Below, piece by piece: positions 36,444 through 45,708 of a stretch of 64,000 nucleotides of DNA; the stretch's first letter is position 1; every line of letters starts with the position of its first letter. The stretch is taken from the NCBI RefSeq assembly GCF_003953935.1, contig NZ_RXLQ01000005.1:1-64000 (forward strand), written 5' to 3'. The DNA is from Massilia atriviolacea (lineage in GTDB: Bacteria > Pseudomonadota > Gammaproteobacteria > Burkholderiales > Burkholderiaceae_D). The notes under the pieces were generated by a model. The model was not told the origin of the DNA. It ran no database searches and saw only the letters and a list, made by a program, of their open reading frames with translations. Made by a program: the position numbers and the translations under genes.

Positions 36444-36809
36444 TCACTCCAGGGCGCCGATCAGGGCGTGGATGCGCGCTTCGGTGATGGGCTTTTCCAG
36501 GAAACCGATGCCCAGCTCGTTGGCGCGGTTGCGGGTGGCATTCTGGACGTTGGCGGTGCACAGGGAAATGTGGGCGCCCGGGCAAGCCGCGCGCAGGTGC
36601 TCGGCGGCGGCCAGGCCACCCATGCCGGGCATGTTGACATCGATCAGGATCAGGACGGGCGAGAGATTCTTCACCTTCTCGATCCCTTCTTCGCCCGTGC
36701 CGGCCTCTTCCACCTGCCAGCCCGGTTGGCGGCTGAGGATGAATTGGCGGGCCATCAGCCGCGAGACCCGGCTGTCATCGATGACGAGGACCGTTTTTGT
36801 TTCGTTCAT
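36444..36809 (-). CDS. Single-domain CheY-like response regulator
   Basis: Receiver domain alone, 121 residues. The acidic pocket is VLVIDDSRVSR and the phosphorylation site Asp57 lies in ILIDVNMPGMGG. The conserved lysine is in FLEKPITEA near the C-terminus. It is the first gene of the operon with a CheC-like phosphatase and a GGDEF cyclase. The cognate kinase is not in the window. A likely job is to time or gate local c-di-GMP synthesis or motility. Confidence 0.92.
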   Translation of the reverse strand: MNETKTVLVIDDSRVSRLMARQFILSRQPGWQVEEAGTGEEGIEKVKNLSPVLILIDVNMPGMGGLAAAEHLRAACPGAHISLCTANVQNATRNRANELGIGFLEKPITEARIHALIGALE

Positions 36810-37007
36810 GTCACTTTCCCAGAGAATCTATGCACCAGGGCATTTTCGCATAGTTTCCCACGCCGTATAGGTAAAACGGCCCAGCCGTGCCGCCGAGGGG
36901 GTGACGTTCATGCGACATGGCAACAAAAAGGGGCGGTAAAGGTGTATTGCCAGGGGCCGATCCGTTAAAATAAGGGCATTCTTCCATTTTCTCCCCTATT
37001 TTTTGAC

Positions 37008-37685
37008 ATGACTCAAGACGAATTGAAACAAGCCGTGGCGCGCGCCGCGATTGCGTATGTGGTTGACGGCGAGATCATCGGCGTCGGCACGGGCTCCACC
37101 GCCAATTTCTTTATCGATGAGCTGGCCACCATCAAGGACCGCATCAAGGGGACCGTGGCGTCGTCCGAAGCGACCGCGGCGCGCCTGCGCGGCCACGGCA
37201 TTGCCGTGTACGACCTGAACGAGGTGAACGAGATCGCCGTCTACATCGACGGCGCCGACGAAATCACCGCCAGCGGCGCCATGATCAAGGGTGGCGGGGC
37301 GGCCCTGACGCGCGAGAAAATCGTCGCTTCCGTGTCGCGCCAGTTCGTCTGCATCGCCGACGGTTCCAAGCTGGTCGAGACCCTGGGCGCGTTTGCGCTG
37401 CCGGTCGAAGTGCTGCCGATGGCGCGCGCGGCCGTGATGCGGCGCCTGGCGGCCCTCGGCGGCCAGCCGCGCCTGCGCCTCAAGCCGGGCACCGAGCAAG
37501 CCTTCATCACCGATAACGGCGGCGAAATCATCGACGTGGCCGGCCTGTCGATCACCGATCCGGTGGGACTGGAACAACAGATCAACCAGATCGTCGGCGT
37601 CATCGCCGTCGGCCTGTTTGCCCGGCGCGGGGCCGATGTGTGCCTGCTGGGAACCAGCGACGGCGTGAAAACGCTGACGTTTTAA
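37008..37685 (+). CDS. rpiA: Ribose-5-phosphate isomerase A
   Basis: Interconverts ribose-5-phosphate and ribulose-5-phosphate. It has 225 residues, full length. Conserved blocks are [36 protein letters not shown] and [14 protein letters not shown], with the catalytic Asp/Glu/Lys residues in place. Transcribed alone, upstream of a lipoprotein gene. It completes the pentose-phosphate functions found in the window (zwf, tal). Confidence 0.97.
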   Translation: MTQDELKQAVARAAIAYVVDGEIIGVGTGSTANFFIDELATIKDRIKGTVASSEATAARLRGHGIAVYDLNEVNEIAVYIDGADEITASGAMIKGGGAALTREKIVASVSRQFVCIADGSKLVETLGAFALPVEVLPMARAAVMRRLAALGGQPRLRLKPGTEQAFITDNGGEIIDVAGLSITDPVGLEQQINQIVGVIAVGLFARRGADVCLLGTSDGVKTLTF

Positions 37686-37761
37686 GCGAGCCGAGACATC
37701 GGGTCGGCAACACATCGATACAAGATGCAATTAAAAGAAGTAGTTCAACGACGGGGATAAC

Positions 37762-38112
37762 ATGAAGCGATTGCTTGTGGCTGTGACGTGTATGGCGGTG
37801 GTGCTGGGCGGCTGTTCGTCGGTGGGGAAAAAGAATGTCGCGGCGCGCAAAGCGCCGGTGAGAGTGGCTGCGGCGCCGGCGCAGCAGGCACCGGCGCTCG
37901 ACGCCAAGGGCGAGCCGATCGCGCACGTTCCCTTCCGCCCGGGCATTTCCTCGGTGACGGTGGAAAACATGGCCAAGAAGCGCGGTTGCACGGGCGGCGT
38001 CGGTGCCGGCCTGATGACGCCGCCGGGTCCGGTCGAAGTCTACCGCATGGTATGCGACAACCGCACCGTGTACGAAGCCAGGTGCGAATTGCGCCAGTGC
38101 AAGGCCATCTAA
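37762..38112 (+). CDS. Small lipoprotein of unknown function
   Basis: Predicted lipoprotein of 116 residues. The signal MKRLLVAVTCMAVVLGGC ends in lipobox LGGC. An Ala/Pro/Gln spacer follows (VAAAPAQQAPALDAKGEPIA), then a short domain with four cysteines (KRGCTGG, RMVCDNR, ARCELRQC) that may form disulfides. The Cys-rich module resembles proteins known only as hypotheticals in related bacteria. The gene lies 76 bases after rpiA, and its stop borders the 131-bp repeat array. Confidence 0.8.
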   Translation: MKRLLVAVTCMAVVLGGCSSVGKKNVAARKAPVRVAAAPAQQAPALDAKGEPIAHVPFRPGISSVTVENMAKKRGCTGGVGAGLMTPPGPVEVYRMVCDNRTVYEARCELRQCKAI

Positions 38113-38120
38113 GCGCGGCT

Positions 38121-38276
38121 GTGTCCGTGTCCACTTCGGTGCCAGGTCTGACATTCGGACACGAGCTCGTCCGCATGTCCACTTCGGTGGCTGGCACCGT
38201 GGTGGACACTTCGGTGGCTGGCACCGTGGTGGACACGGACACAGCCGTGGGCAAGGGCGGGAATTAGCCGGAATGT
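38121..38276. repeat. Degenerate leading unit of the repeat array
   Basis: This stretch has one GTGTCC-type box with core CAGGTCTGACATTCGGACAC and two copies of CTTCGGTGGCTGGCACCGTGG. It ends with GGGCGGGAATTAGCCGG, a mutated version of the yggX-tail segment of the following array. It looks like an older, diverged repeat unit with an internal duplication. Confidence 0.7.
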
Positions 38277-38930
38277 CTACTTCGGTGCCAGGTCTGACAT
38301 TCGGACACGGGCTCGTCCGCATGTCCACTTCGGTGCCTGGCACCGTGGTGGACACGGACACAGCCGTGGACAAGGGCGGGAATCAGTCGGCCGGAGGGAC
38401 GTAGCCTTTACTTCGGTGCCAGGTCTGACATTCGGACACGGGCTCGTCCGCATGTCCACTTCGGTGCCTGGCACCGTGGTGGACACGGACACAGCCGTGG
38501 ACAAGGGCGGGAATCAGTCGGCCGGAGGGACGTAGCCTTTACTTCGGTGCCAGGTCTGACATTCGGACACGGGCTCGTCCGCATGTCCACTTCGGTGCCT
38601 GGCACCGTGGTGGACACGGACACAGCCGTGGACAAGGGCGGGAATCAGTCGGCCGGAGGGACGTAGCCTTTACTTCGGTGCCAGGTCTGACATTCGGACA
38701 CGGGCTCGTCCGCATGTCCACTTCGGTGCCTGGCACCGTGGTGGACACGGACACAGCCGTGGACAAGGGCGGGAATCAGTCGGCCGGAGGGACGTAGCCT
38801 TTACTTCGGTGCCAGGTCTGACATTCGGACACGGGCTCGTCCGCATGTCCACTTCGGTGCCTGGCACCGTGGTGGACACGGACACAGCCGTGGACAAGGG
38901 CGGGAATCAGTCGGCCGGAGGGACGTAGCC
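38277..38930. repeat. Five-copy 131-bp tandem array that includes the 3' end of yggX
   Basis: The unit repeats at exact 131-base spacing: TTCGGTGCCAGGTCTGACAT occurs at 38281, 38412, 38543, 38674 and 38805. Each unit contains a GTGTCC box, a palindrome (TGTCCACTTCGGTGCC... then GTGGTGGACA) and, on the minus strand, the codons for GYVPPAD plus stop. Stop positions are 38383, 38514, 38645, 38776 and the genuine one at 38907. The copies appear nearly identical. There are no unique spacers, so it is not a CRISPR array. It fills the 790-base gap between the lipoprotein gene and yggX. Confidence 0.92.
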
Positions 38931-39179
38931 TTGGGCGGCGTCGGCGCCATCGCCGAAGAAGTGCTTTTCCATCTGCGTGGCGAGGTATTTGCGCGCGCGC
39001 TGGTCGGCCAGGTTCAGGCGGTTTTCGTTGACCAGCATGGTCTGGTGCTTGAGCCAGGCGGCCCAGGCTTCTTTCGAGACCGTTTCCCAGATTTTCTTGC
39101 CCAGCTCGCCCGGGTAAGGCGGAAAGTCGAGTCCTTCGGCTTCCTTGTTCAATTTGACGCAATGCACGGTGCGGGCCAT
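38907..39179 (-). CDS. yggX: YggX-type Fe(2+)-trafficking / oxidative damage protection protein
   Basis: Small protein of 90 residues ([20 protein letters not shown]). [19 protein letters not shown] and EKHFFG are YggX signatures, and the single conserved Cys7 is present. It helps protect iron-sulfur clusters from oxidation and supports iron delivery. It follows argA by 35 bases in the same direction, probably one transcript. Its last seven codons and stop are the part repeated four more times downstream. Confidence 0.95.
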   Translation of the reverse strand: MARTVHCVKLNKEAEGLDFPPYPGELGKKIWETVSKEAWAAWLKHQTMLVNENRLNLADQRARKYLATQMEKHFFGDGADAAQGYVPPAD

Positions 39180-39214
39180 GTGTACTCCTCAAGCGGATAA
39201 GTGGAAAGCCGTGA

Positions 39215-40525
39215 TTATAGAGACTTAATCAGCACTTGGGATTTGCGCTGCCAGTTATACATATGCTGGCGGTCCTTGGGCAGCGCGTCCACGGTGGCCG
39301 GCTTGAAGCCGCGCTTCTGGAACCAGTGCGAGGTGCGTGTGGTCAGCACGAACAGCTGCTTGAGGCCGGCCGCGCGCGCGCGGTTTTCCATGTGCTTGAG
39401 AATACGCTCGCCGTCGCCCTGGGCTTGCACTTCGGGATTGACCGTCAGGCAGGCCATCTCGCCCATTTTCGATTCGGGGAACGGGTACAGCGCGGCGCAG
39501 CCGAAGATCACGCCATCGTGCTCGATCACGGAGAACTGGTCGATCTCGCGTTCGATCAGTTCGCGCCCGCGCTTGACCAGGGTGCCGTCGGCCTCCAACG
39601 GTTCGATCAGCTTGATGATGCCGCCCACGTCTTCGATGGTGGCGCGGCGCAGGCTTTCCAGGTTTTCGTGGCTGATCATGGTGCCCACGCCATCGTGGGT
39701 GAACAGTTCGAGCAGGGCCGAGCCGTCCATCTCGAACGGCACGATGTGGGCGCGCGGCACGCCGCTGTTGCAGGCCTTGATGGCGTGCTGCAGGTAGAAC
39801 GCGGCGTCGGCCGGCAAGAAGCCCGCCTGCAGCACGGCTTCTGCCTGGTGCGAGGACAGTTCGCGGATTTCGGCGCCGCCTTCGTCGAGCATCATCGGCG
39901 TTTCGGTGATGAACACCAGCTTGTCGGCGTGCAGGGCGATCGCGGCCGATACGGCCACGTCTTCCATGGTCAGGTTGAACGCTTCGCCGGTGGGCGAGAA
40001 GCCCAGCGGCGAGAGCAGCACCGGGCTGTCGGTGGCCAGGATCGCGTGGATGGTCTCGGCGGCGATCTTGCGCGGCATGCCGGTCAGTTCGAGGTCGACG
40101 CCGTCGATCACGCCAAGCGGGCGCGCGGTGACGAAGTTACCTGAGATGATGCGAATCGCGGCGTGGGCCATCGGTGTGTTGGGCAGCCCCTGGCTGAAGG
40201 CGGCTTCGATGTCGAGGCGCAGTTCGCCGGCCGCTTCCTTCGCGCATTCGAGGGCGGCGGTGTCGGTGATGCGGATGCCGTTGTGAAAACGGCCTTCCAC
40301 GTTCCGCAGCGCCAGCTGTTCGGCGACCTGGGGACGCGAGCCGTGCACGATGACCACCCGGATATCGAGCGCCACCAGTAGCGACAGGTCCTGGGCCAGC
40401 ACCGGCAGCGCGCCGGCGGTGACGAGTTCACCCGGAAAGGCGACCACGAAGGTCTTGCCACGGAAGGCGTGGATGTAGGGCGCGACGGAGCGCAGCCATT
40501 GGACGAATTGGTTAGGGGTTTCCAT
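39215..40525 (-). CDS. argA: N-acetylglutamate synthase (amino-acid N-acetyltransferase)
   Basis: Acetylates glutamate with acetyl-CoA, the first step of arginine synthesis. It has 436 residues, the classical ArgA length. The N-terminal amino-acid-kinase-like domain (GKTFVVAFPGELV, VVIVHGSRPQVAEQ) is the arginine-binding part. The C-terminal GNAT domain has VNPEVQAQGDGERILKHMEN. The start METPNQFVQWLRSVAP matches the family; an ATG nine bases earlier is possible. A TATAAT sequence on this strand overlaps the region just upstream, so the mRNA leader may be very short. Confidence 0.95.
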   Translation of the reverse strand: METPNQFVQWLRSVAPYIHAFRGKTFVVAFPGELVTAGALPVLAQDLSLLVALDIRVVIVHGSRPQVAEQLALRNVEGRFHNGIRITDTAALECAKEAAGELRLDIEAAFSQGLPNTPMAHAAIRIISGNFVTARPLGVIDGVDLELTGMPRKIAAETIHAILATDSPVLLSPLGFSPTGEAFNLTMEDVAVSAAIALHADKLVFITETPMMLDEGGAEIRELSSHQAEAVLQAGFLPADAAFYLQHAIKACNSGVPRAHIVPFEMDGSALLELFTHDGVGTMISHENLESLRRATIEDVGGIIKLIEPLEADGTLVKRGRELIEREIDQFSVIEHDGVIFGCAALYPFPESKMGEMACLTVNPEVQAQGDGERILKHMENRARAAGLKQLFVLTTRTSHWFQKRGFKPATVDALPKDRQHMYNWQRKSQVLIKSL

Positions 40526-40532
40526 TTGGCGC

Positions 40533-40540
40533 ATTATAAT
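40533..40540. promoter_or_regulatory. Overlapping divergent -10 elements of argA and hrpA
   Basis: ATTATAAT contains TATAAT on the plus strand (40535-40540) and on the minus strand (40538-40533). It lies in the 53-base gap between the divergent argA and hrpA starts. Minus-strand transcription from it would begin at about the argA ATG. No convincing -35 was seen for either side. Confidence 0.4.
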
Positions 40541-40578
40541 TCGCTGCGCGACTTGCGCGCTAAATTCATGTAAAAACA

Positions 40579-43500
40579 ATGTCAGAACAGAGTAACAAGC
40601 CTTCCACGCCGCCGTCGCCACCCGCCGCCACGCCCCGCAACGCCAGCGAGGCGGGGCAATCCGCCGCGCGCGGGTCTCCATCCGGCCAGCCGCGCCAGCC
40701 CCGTCCACCACGGGAAGGGCAGGCGGCCGGACCGCGCGCGCCGCGCGAAGGCCAGCCGGCCGGCGAGCGTCCTGCGCGCACCCCGCGTCCGCCACGCGAA
40801 GCCCAGGCGGGCGCCGAACGCACGCCGCGCGAAGGACAGCCGGCCGGCGAACGTCCGGCCCGCGCCCCGCGTCCGCCACGCGAAGGACAGGCAGCGGCCG
40901 AACGTGCGCCACGCGAAGGCCAGCCGGCCGGCGAGCGTCCGGCCCGTGCCCCGCGTCCGCCACGCGAAGGACAGGCAGGCGCGGAACGCGCTCCGCGCGA
41001 GGTATTGCGCACGCCGCTGCCGCCGATTACCTTTCCCGAAGATTTGCCGGTCTCCGGACGGCGCCAGGAAATCGCCAAGGCGCTGCTGGAAAACCAGGTC
41101 ATCATCGTTTCCGGCGAAACCGGTTCCGGCAAGACCACCCAACTGCCCAAGATTTGCCTGGAACTGGGACGCGGCCAGAAAGGCCTGATCGGCCACACGC
41201 AGCCGCGCCGGATCGCCGCCTCGTCCACCGCCAAGCGCATCGCGCAGGAACTGGGCACGCCGCTGGGCGTGCACGTGGGCTTCAAGGTGCGCTTCACCGA
41301 CACCCTGCAGCCGGGTGCCTCGGTCAAGCTGATGACGGACGGGATCCTGCTGGCCGAGACCCAGACCGACCCGCTGCTGAAGAACTACGACACCATCATC
41401 ATCGATGAAGCGCACGAGCGCAGCCTGAACATCGACTTCCTGCTCGGCTACCTGAAGCAGTTGCTGCCGCGCCGTCCCGACCTGAAGGTGATCATCACTT
41501 CGGCGACCATCGACGCCGACCGCTTCGCGCGCCATTTCGCCAGGGGCGACAAGCTGGCGCCGGTGATCGAAGTATCGGGCCGCCTGTACAAGGTGGAAGT
41601 GCGCTATCGCCCGGTCGACCGCGATCCGGTGGCCGTCGCGGCGCCGTCGCCGGCGGCGGGCAAACCGGTGCCGAAGGCGCAGGCCGCGCGCGACAAGCGC
41701 GACCTGATGGACGCGGTGGTCGATGGCGTCGACGAGTTGTGCCGCCTCGGTTCGGGCGACGTGCTGGTGTTCCTGCCTGGCGAGCGCGAAATCCGCGATT
41801 GCGCCGAGGCCCTGCGCAAGCATCATCCGCCGCATGTCGAGATCCTGCCGCTGTTCGCCCGCCTGTCGGTCGAGGAGCAGGAGAAGGTCTTCAAGATCAC
41901 CAATGCGCGCCGCATCGTGCTGGCCACCAACGTGGCCGAAACCTCGCTGACGGTGCCCGGCATCCGCTACGTGGTCGACGCCGGCCTGGCGCGCGTGAAG
42001 CGCTACAGCTTCCGCAACAAGGTCGAGCAGTTGCAGGTCGAGCCGATCGCGCAGTCGGCCGCCAACCAGCGCGCCGGCCGTTGCGGCCGGGTGGCCGACG
42101 GCGTCTGCATCCGCCTGTACGAAGAAGCCGATTACCTGCAGCGCCCCAAGTTCACCGAGCCGGAAATCCTGCGCTCGTCGCTGGCGGCCGTCATCCTGCG
42201 CATGAAGTCCCTGCACCTGACCGACGTCGAGACGTTCCCGTTCATCGAGCCGCCGCAGGGCCGCGCGATCGCCGACGGCTACCAGCTGCTGCAGGAAGTG
42301 GGCGCGGTCGACGAGTCGAACGCCCTGACTCCGCTCGGCCACAAGCTGGCCAAGCTGCCGCTCGATCCGCGCGTGGGCCGCATGATCCTGGCCGCGCTGG
42401 AAAACGCCTGCCTGAGCGAGATGCTGATCATCGCGTCGGCGCTGTCGGTGCAGGATCCGCGCGACCGGCCGATGGAGCACCAGCAGGCGGCCGACGAGGC
42501 GCACAAGAAGTTCGCCGACGAGAAGTCCGAATTCCTTACCTATATCAAGATCTGGAAGTGGTTCGAAGCGGCCATCGAGCACAAGAAAACCAACCGCCAG
42601 CTGATGGAAACCTGCCGCACCAATTTCCTGTCGCAGGTGCGCCTGCGCGAATGGCGCGACGTGCATTCGCAGCTGCTCACCATCGTCAAGGAGCAGGGCT
42701 GGCGCATGAACGAGCTGCCTGCCACCTACGAGAACCTGCATACGGCCTTGCTGACCGGCCTTCTGGGCAATATCGGCTTCAAGTCGGAAGACGAACCGGG
42801 CGCCGGCTACCTGGGCGCGCGCGGCATCAAGTACCACGTGTGGCCGGGGTCTTCCCTGCTCAAAAAACCGGGCAAGTGGATCATGGCGGCCGAACTGGTG
42901 GAGACCACGCGCCTGTACGCGCGCTGCGTCGCCAACATCGCGCCCGAGTGGATCGAGCGGGTGGGCAGCCACCTGCTGAAAAAATCGTGGGGCGAGCCGC
43001 GCTGGGAAAAACGCGCCGCGCAGGTGACCGCGTCCGAACGCGCGACCTTGCACGGGCTGGTGATCTACAGCCAGCGCCGCATCAACTACGGCCAGTTCAA
43101 CCCCGCCGAAGCGCGCGAGATTTTCATTCGCGACGCGCTGGTGGCGGGCGACTACGATACGCGTGCGCCGTTCTTCGCCCACAACCACAAGCTGGTCAAG
43201 GAAATCGAAAACCTCGAACACAAGTCGCGCCGCCTCGACGTGCTGGTGGACGACCACCTGATCGCCGCCTTCTACGACAAGCTGATTCCGTCGGATGTGG
43301 TCAACGGCGCCGGCTTCGAGAAGTGGCACAAGGACGCCACCTTCAAGGAACCGAAACTGCTGTTCCTGAACCGCGACGAATTGATGCGGCACGAGGCGGC
43401 GGGGGTGACCACCGAGTTGTTCCCGAAATCGATGTCGGTGACCGGCATCGAGATGCAGCTGACCTACCACTTCGAGCCGGGCAGCCTGCGCGACGGCGTC

Positions 43501-44886
43501 ACCCTGGCGGTGCCGCTGTTCGCGCTGAACCAGCTGCCGCGCGAGCGCGCCGACTGGCTGGTGCCGGGCATGTTGAAGGAAAAAGTGCACCTGCTGCTCA
43601 AATCGCTGCCGCAAAAGCTGCGCCGCCATTGCGTGCCGCTGCCTGATTACGCGGCGCGTTTTTGCGAGCGCGTGCACGAGGCGGGCAAGTTCGGGCGCGG
43701 CGATCTGATCGACGCGATCATCGCCGACATCCGTTCGCAAACGAGCCTGATGGTATTGAGCTCCGACTTCAAGCCCGAAACGCTGCCGGCGCATCACTTC
43801 ATGAACTTCAAGGTGATCGACGAGCACGGACGCCAGCTCGACATGGGACGCAACCTGGCGACCCTGCAGGCCGAATTCGGCGGACAGGCGCGCCAGAGCT
43901 TCCAGAAGCTGGCGGAGGTATCGATTCCGGCGGCGCCGGGCAAGGCGCAGGCAACGGCCACCACTGTGGCCGCGCCGGCGGCGTCATCGAAGGCTGCGGC
44001 GCCGGACGGGCAGCCGAACGCGCCCAAGGTCAGCCAGCATACCGGCCTGACCTCGTGGACTTTCGGCGAACTGCCGGAGCTGCTGGAAATCGTGCAGGGC
44101 AAGCTGACCCTGATCGGCTTTCCGGCGCTGGTCGACAAGCAGACCCACTGCGACCTGGAAGTGTTCGACGACCCGACCGTGGCCGCCGCCACCCACCGGA
44201 TCGGCTTGCGCCGCCTGTTCGCGCTGCAGTTCAAGGAGCAGATCAAGTTTATCGAGAAGAACATTCCCGGCTTGCAGCAGATGGGCATGCAATTCATGGC
44301 GATGGGCTCGCAGGAAGAGTTGCGCGACCAGATCATCCAGAAGGCGATCGATATCGCCTGCCTGCAAGATCCGCTGCCGACCGACGCCGCCTCGTTCAAC
44401 AAGCGCAAGGATGAAGGCAAGTCGCGCCTGACCCTGCTGGTGAACGAGATTGCGCGGCTGGTGTCGCAGGTGCTGACCGAGTTCCATGGCTTGCCTAAAA
44501 AGCTGCAGGGCGTGCAGGCGCAAGCCGCGGCCGACATGCAGTCGCAGTTGCAGGGACTGGTGCACAAGCGCTTCCTGATCGACAACGATTACGCGCAACT
44601 CGCGCATTTTCCGCGCTATCTGAAGGCGATCAATGTGCGGCTCGAAAAACTGCGCGCCGATCCCGCGCGCGACGCCAAGCTGATGGCCGAGTGGACCCAG
44701 TCCGCCAGCCACTTCATGCGCGCCGCGCGCGACCGCCTGGCGGGGAAGAACACCGATCCGAAAATGGTGGAATTCCGCTGGATGCTCGAAGAACTGCGCG
44801 TGTCGCTGTATGCGCAGGAATTGCGCACGCCGATGCCGGTCTCGGCCAAGCGCCTGCAAAAGGTGTGGGAGTCGATGCAGCGCTGA
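40579..44886 (+). CDS. hrpA: HrpA-type DEAH-box RNA helicase
   Basis: ATP-dependent 3'-5' RNA helicase of 1435 residues that rescues stalled ribosomes in other bacteria. Walker A GETGSGKTTQLPK lies near residue 179, DEAH in IIIDEAHERS near 276, SAT in IITSATIDADRF, and QRAGRCGR is motif VI. HA2, OB and the long DUF3418 C-terminal parts follow. Before the helicase core is a 150-residue Pro/Arg/Glu-rich disordered extension with three 28-residue repeats. It is divergent from argA, and transcribed alone. Confidence 0.96.
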   Translation: MSEQSNKPSTPPSPPAATPRNASEAGQSAARGSPSGQPRQPRPPREGQAAGPRAPREGQPAGERPARTPRPPREAQAGAERTPREGQPAGERPARAPRPPREGQAAAERAPREGQPAGERPARAPRPPREGQAGAERAPREVLRTPLPPITFPEDLPVSGRRQEIAKALLENQVIIVSGETGSGKTTQLPKICLELGRGQKGLIGHTQPRRIAASSTAKRIAQELGTPLGVHVGFKVRFTDTLQPGASVKLMTDGILLAETQTDPLLKNYDTIIIDEAHERSLNIDFLLGYLKQLLPRRPDLKVIITSATIDADRFARHFARGDKLAPVIEVSGRLYKVEVRYRPVDRDPVAVAAPSPAAGKPVPKAQAARDKRDLMDAVVDGVDELCRLGSGDVLVFLPGEREIRDCAEALRKHHPPHVEILPLFARLSVEEQEKVFKITNARRIVLATNVAETSLTVPGIRYVVDAGLARVKRYSFRNKVEQLQVEPIAQSAANQRAGRCGRVADGVCIRLYEEADYLQRPKFTEPEILRSSLAAVILRMKSLHLTDVETFPFIEPPQGRAIADGYQLLQEVGAVDESNALTPLGHKLAKLPLDPRVGRMILAALENACLSEMLIIASALSVQDPRDRPMEHQQAADEAHKKFADEKSEFLTYIKIWKWFEAAIEHKKTNRQLMETCRTNFLSQVRLREWRDVHSQLLTIVKEQGWRMNELPATYENLHTALLTGLLGNIGFKSEDEPGAGYLGARGIKYHVWPGSSLLKKPGKWIMAAELVETTRLYARCVANIAPEWIERVGSHLLKKSWGEPRWEKRAAQVTASERATLHGLVIYSQRRINYGQFNPAEAREIFIRDALVAGDYDTRAPFFAHNHKLVKEIENLEHKSRRLDVLVDDHLIAAFYDKLIPSDVVNGAGFEKWHKDATFKEPKLLFLNRDELMRHEAAGVTTELFPKSMSVTGIEMQLTYHFEPGSLRDGVTLAVPLFALNQLPRERADWLVPGMLKEKVHLLLKSLPQKLRRHCVPLPDYAARFCERVHEAGKFGRGDLIDAIIADIRSQTSLMVLSSDFKPETLPAHHFMNFKVIDEHGRQLDMGRNLATLQAEFGGQARQSFQKLAEVSIPAAPGKAQATATTVAAPAASSKAAAPDGQPNAPKVSQHTGLTSWTFGELPELLEIVQGKLTLIGFPALVDKQTHCDLEVFDDPTVAAATHRIGLRRLFALQFKEQIKFIEKNIPGLQQMGMQFMAMGSQEELRDQIIQKAIDIACLQDPLPTDAASFNKRKDEGKSRLTLLVNEIARLVSQVLTEFHGLPKKLQGVQAQAAADMQSQLQGLVHKRFLIDNDYAQLAHFPRYLKAINVRLEKLRADPARDAKLMAEWTQSASHFMRAARDRLAGKNTDPKMVEFRWMLEELRVSLYAQELRTPMPVSAKRLQKVWESMQR
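40741..40992. repeat. Three in-frame 84-bp tandem repeats in hrpA
   Basis: Units start at 40741, 40825 and 40909. Each encodes PREGQPAGERPARxPRPPRE followed by xQAxAERx (28 residues). They form a basic/acidic disordered tail before the helicase core. The unit length preserves frame, so copy number could vary between strains without harming the enzyme. Confidence 0.85.
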
Positions 44887-44962
44887 TGCAGGCCAGCGCG
44901 CGCGGAGGCGCAGGCCGGGTTTAACGGCACCCACGCCCCTGGCGCTGCGCGTCGGGTACGCT

Positions 44963-45484
44963 TCACAGACCGGCACCCCCGCTCGTTGCCGTGCTGCCGC
45001 TCATCCCGCCCGTTCCCGCTGTGCCGCCGCCCATGGCGCCCGCCGCTGCGGCGCTGCCGTCCGAGCCCGTTTGCGCGCCCGCGCTCCTGCCGCTGGGGTC
45101 GGTGCCGTAGAACCCGTGCACCTGCCTGGCCCAGCCGATATCGCTCATGTCCGGCCAGGCGTCGGGGTCGAAGCCGGGAGCGTTTTTCAGGCGCTCTTTT
45201 TCCACATTGAGGATGAAACGCTTGTTGACGGTGTCCAGGTGCAGCGCCTGCCACGGCACCGCGAAGAGTTTTTCGCCCAGTCCCAGCATGCCGCCGAAGG
45301 CCAGCACGGCGTAGGCCACTTGCCCGCTGCGCATGTCGAGCATGATCTCCTTGATCTCGCCCAGGTCGTCCTCCTGGGCGTTGACCACGCTGTCGCCGAT
45401 CAGGGTGTCGGCGCCCATCAGGGCCGGGCCTGGGCCGGCGCTGGTCTTGTACATGCCATATCTGTCGCGTTCTGTGTAATTCAT
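44963..45484 (-). CDS. PRC-barrel domain protein
   Basis: Protein of 173 residues with one PRC-barrel domain: LIGDSVVNAQEDDLGEIKEI, then MLDMRSGQVAYAVLAFGGML and KLFAVPWQALHLD. PRC-barrels bind RNA or partner proteins; this stand-alone type is often stress related. The final 45 residues are a Gly/Ala/Ser/Thr-rich low-complexity tail (GTAGTGGMSGSTATSGGAG). The ATG has a GGAG site close by. Nothing in the neighbourhood indicates its partner. Confidence 0.85.
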   Translation of the reverse strand: MNYTERDRYGMYKTSAGPGPALMGADTLIGDSVVNAQEDDLGEIKEIMLDMRSGQVAYAVLAFGGMLGLGEKLFAVPWQALHLDTVNKRFILNVEKERLKNAPGFDPDAWPDMSDIGWARQVHGFYGTDPSGRSAGAQTGSDGSAAAAGAMGGGTAGTGGMSGSTATSGGAGL

Positions 45485-45708
45485 CTCGTTCTCCTGGTGT
45501 TTTTAGATGTGCGGACTTCGCCGATCGCGGTCCTTATGCAAATAGACTAGGGGCTCGCGCAAGCCATTCTTTGATCTGCCTCAATCGTGTCGGCACGCGC
45601 GCCAGGGGCGCTGGTGTTGCTTTTTTGTTCATCGGACCGGCTAAGCGGCGCAACGCACCGAGCGCCGCGCCGCGCCCACGCTATGCTGGCCGGCAGGAGG
45701 TCTTCCCC

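Noticed and set aside
38277..38897. Repeated 75-codon frames (MSTAVSVSTTVPGTEVDMRT...) in the 131-bp array
   Set aside because: They arise only because the repeat lacks stops in that frame; no ribosome sites and no family.
38277..38930. CRISPR-like regular array
   Set aside because: Units are contiguous and near-identical with no unique spacers, contain part of yggX, and no cas genes are near.
40582..43827. 1081-codon open frame opposite hrpA
   Set aside because: Antisense shadow of the helicase gene with low-complexity composition and repeats mirrored from the hrpA tail.
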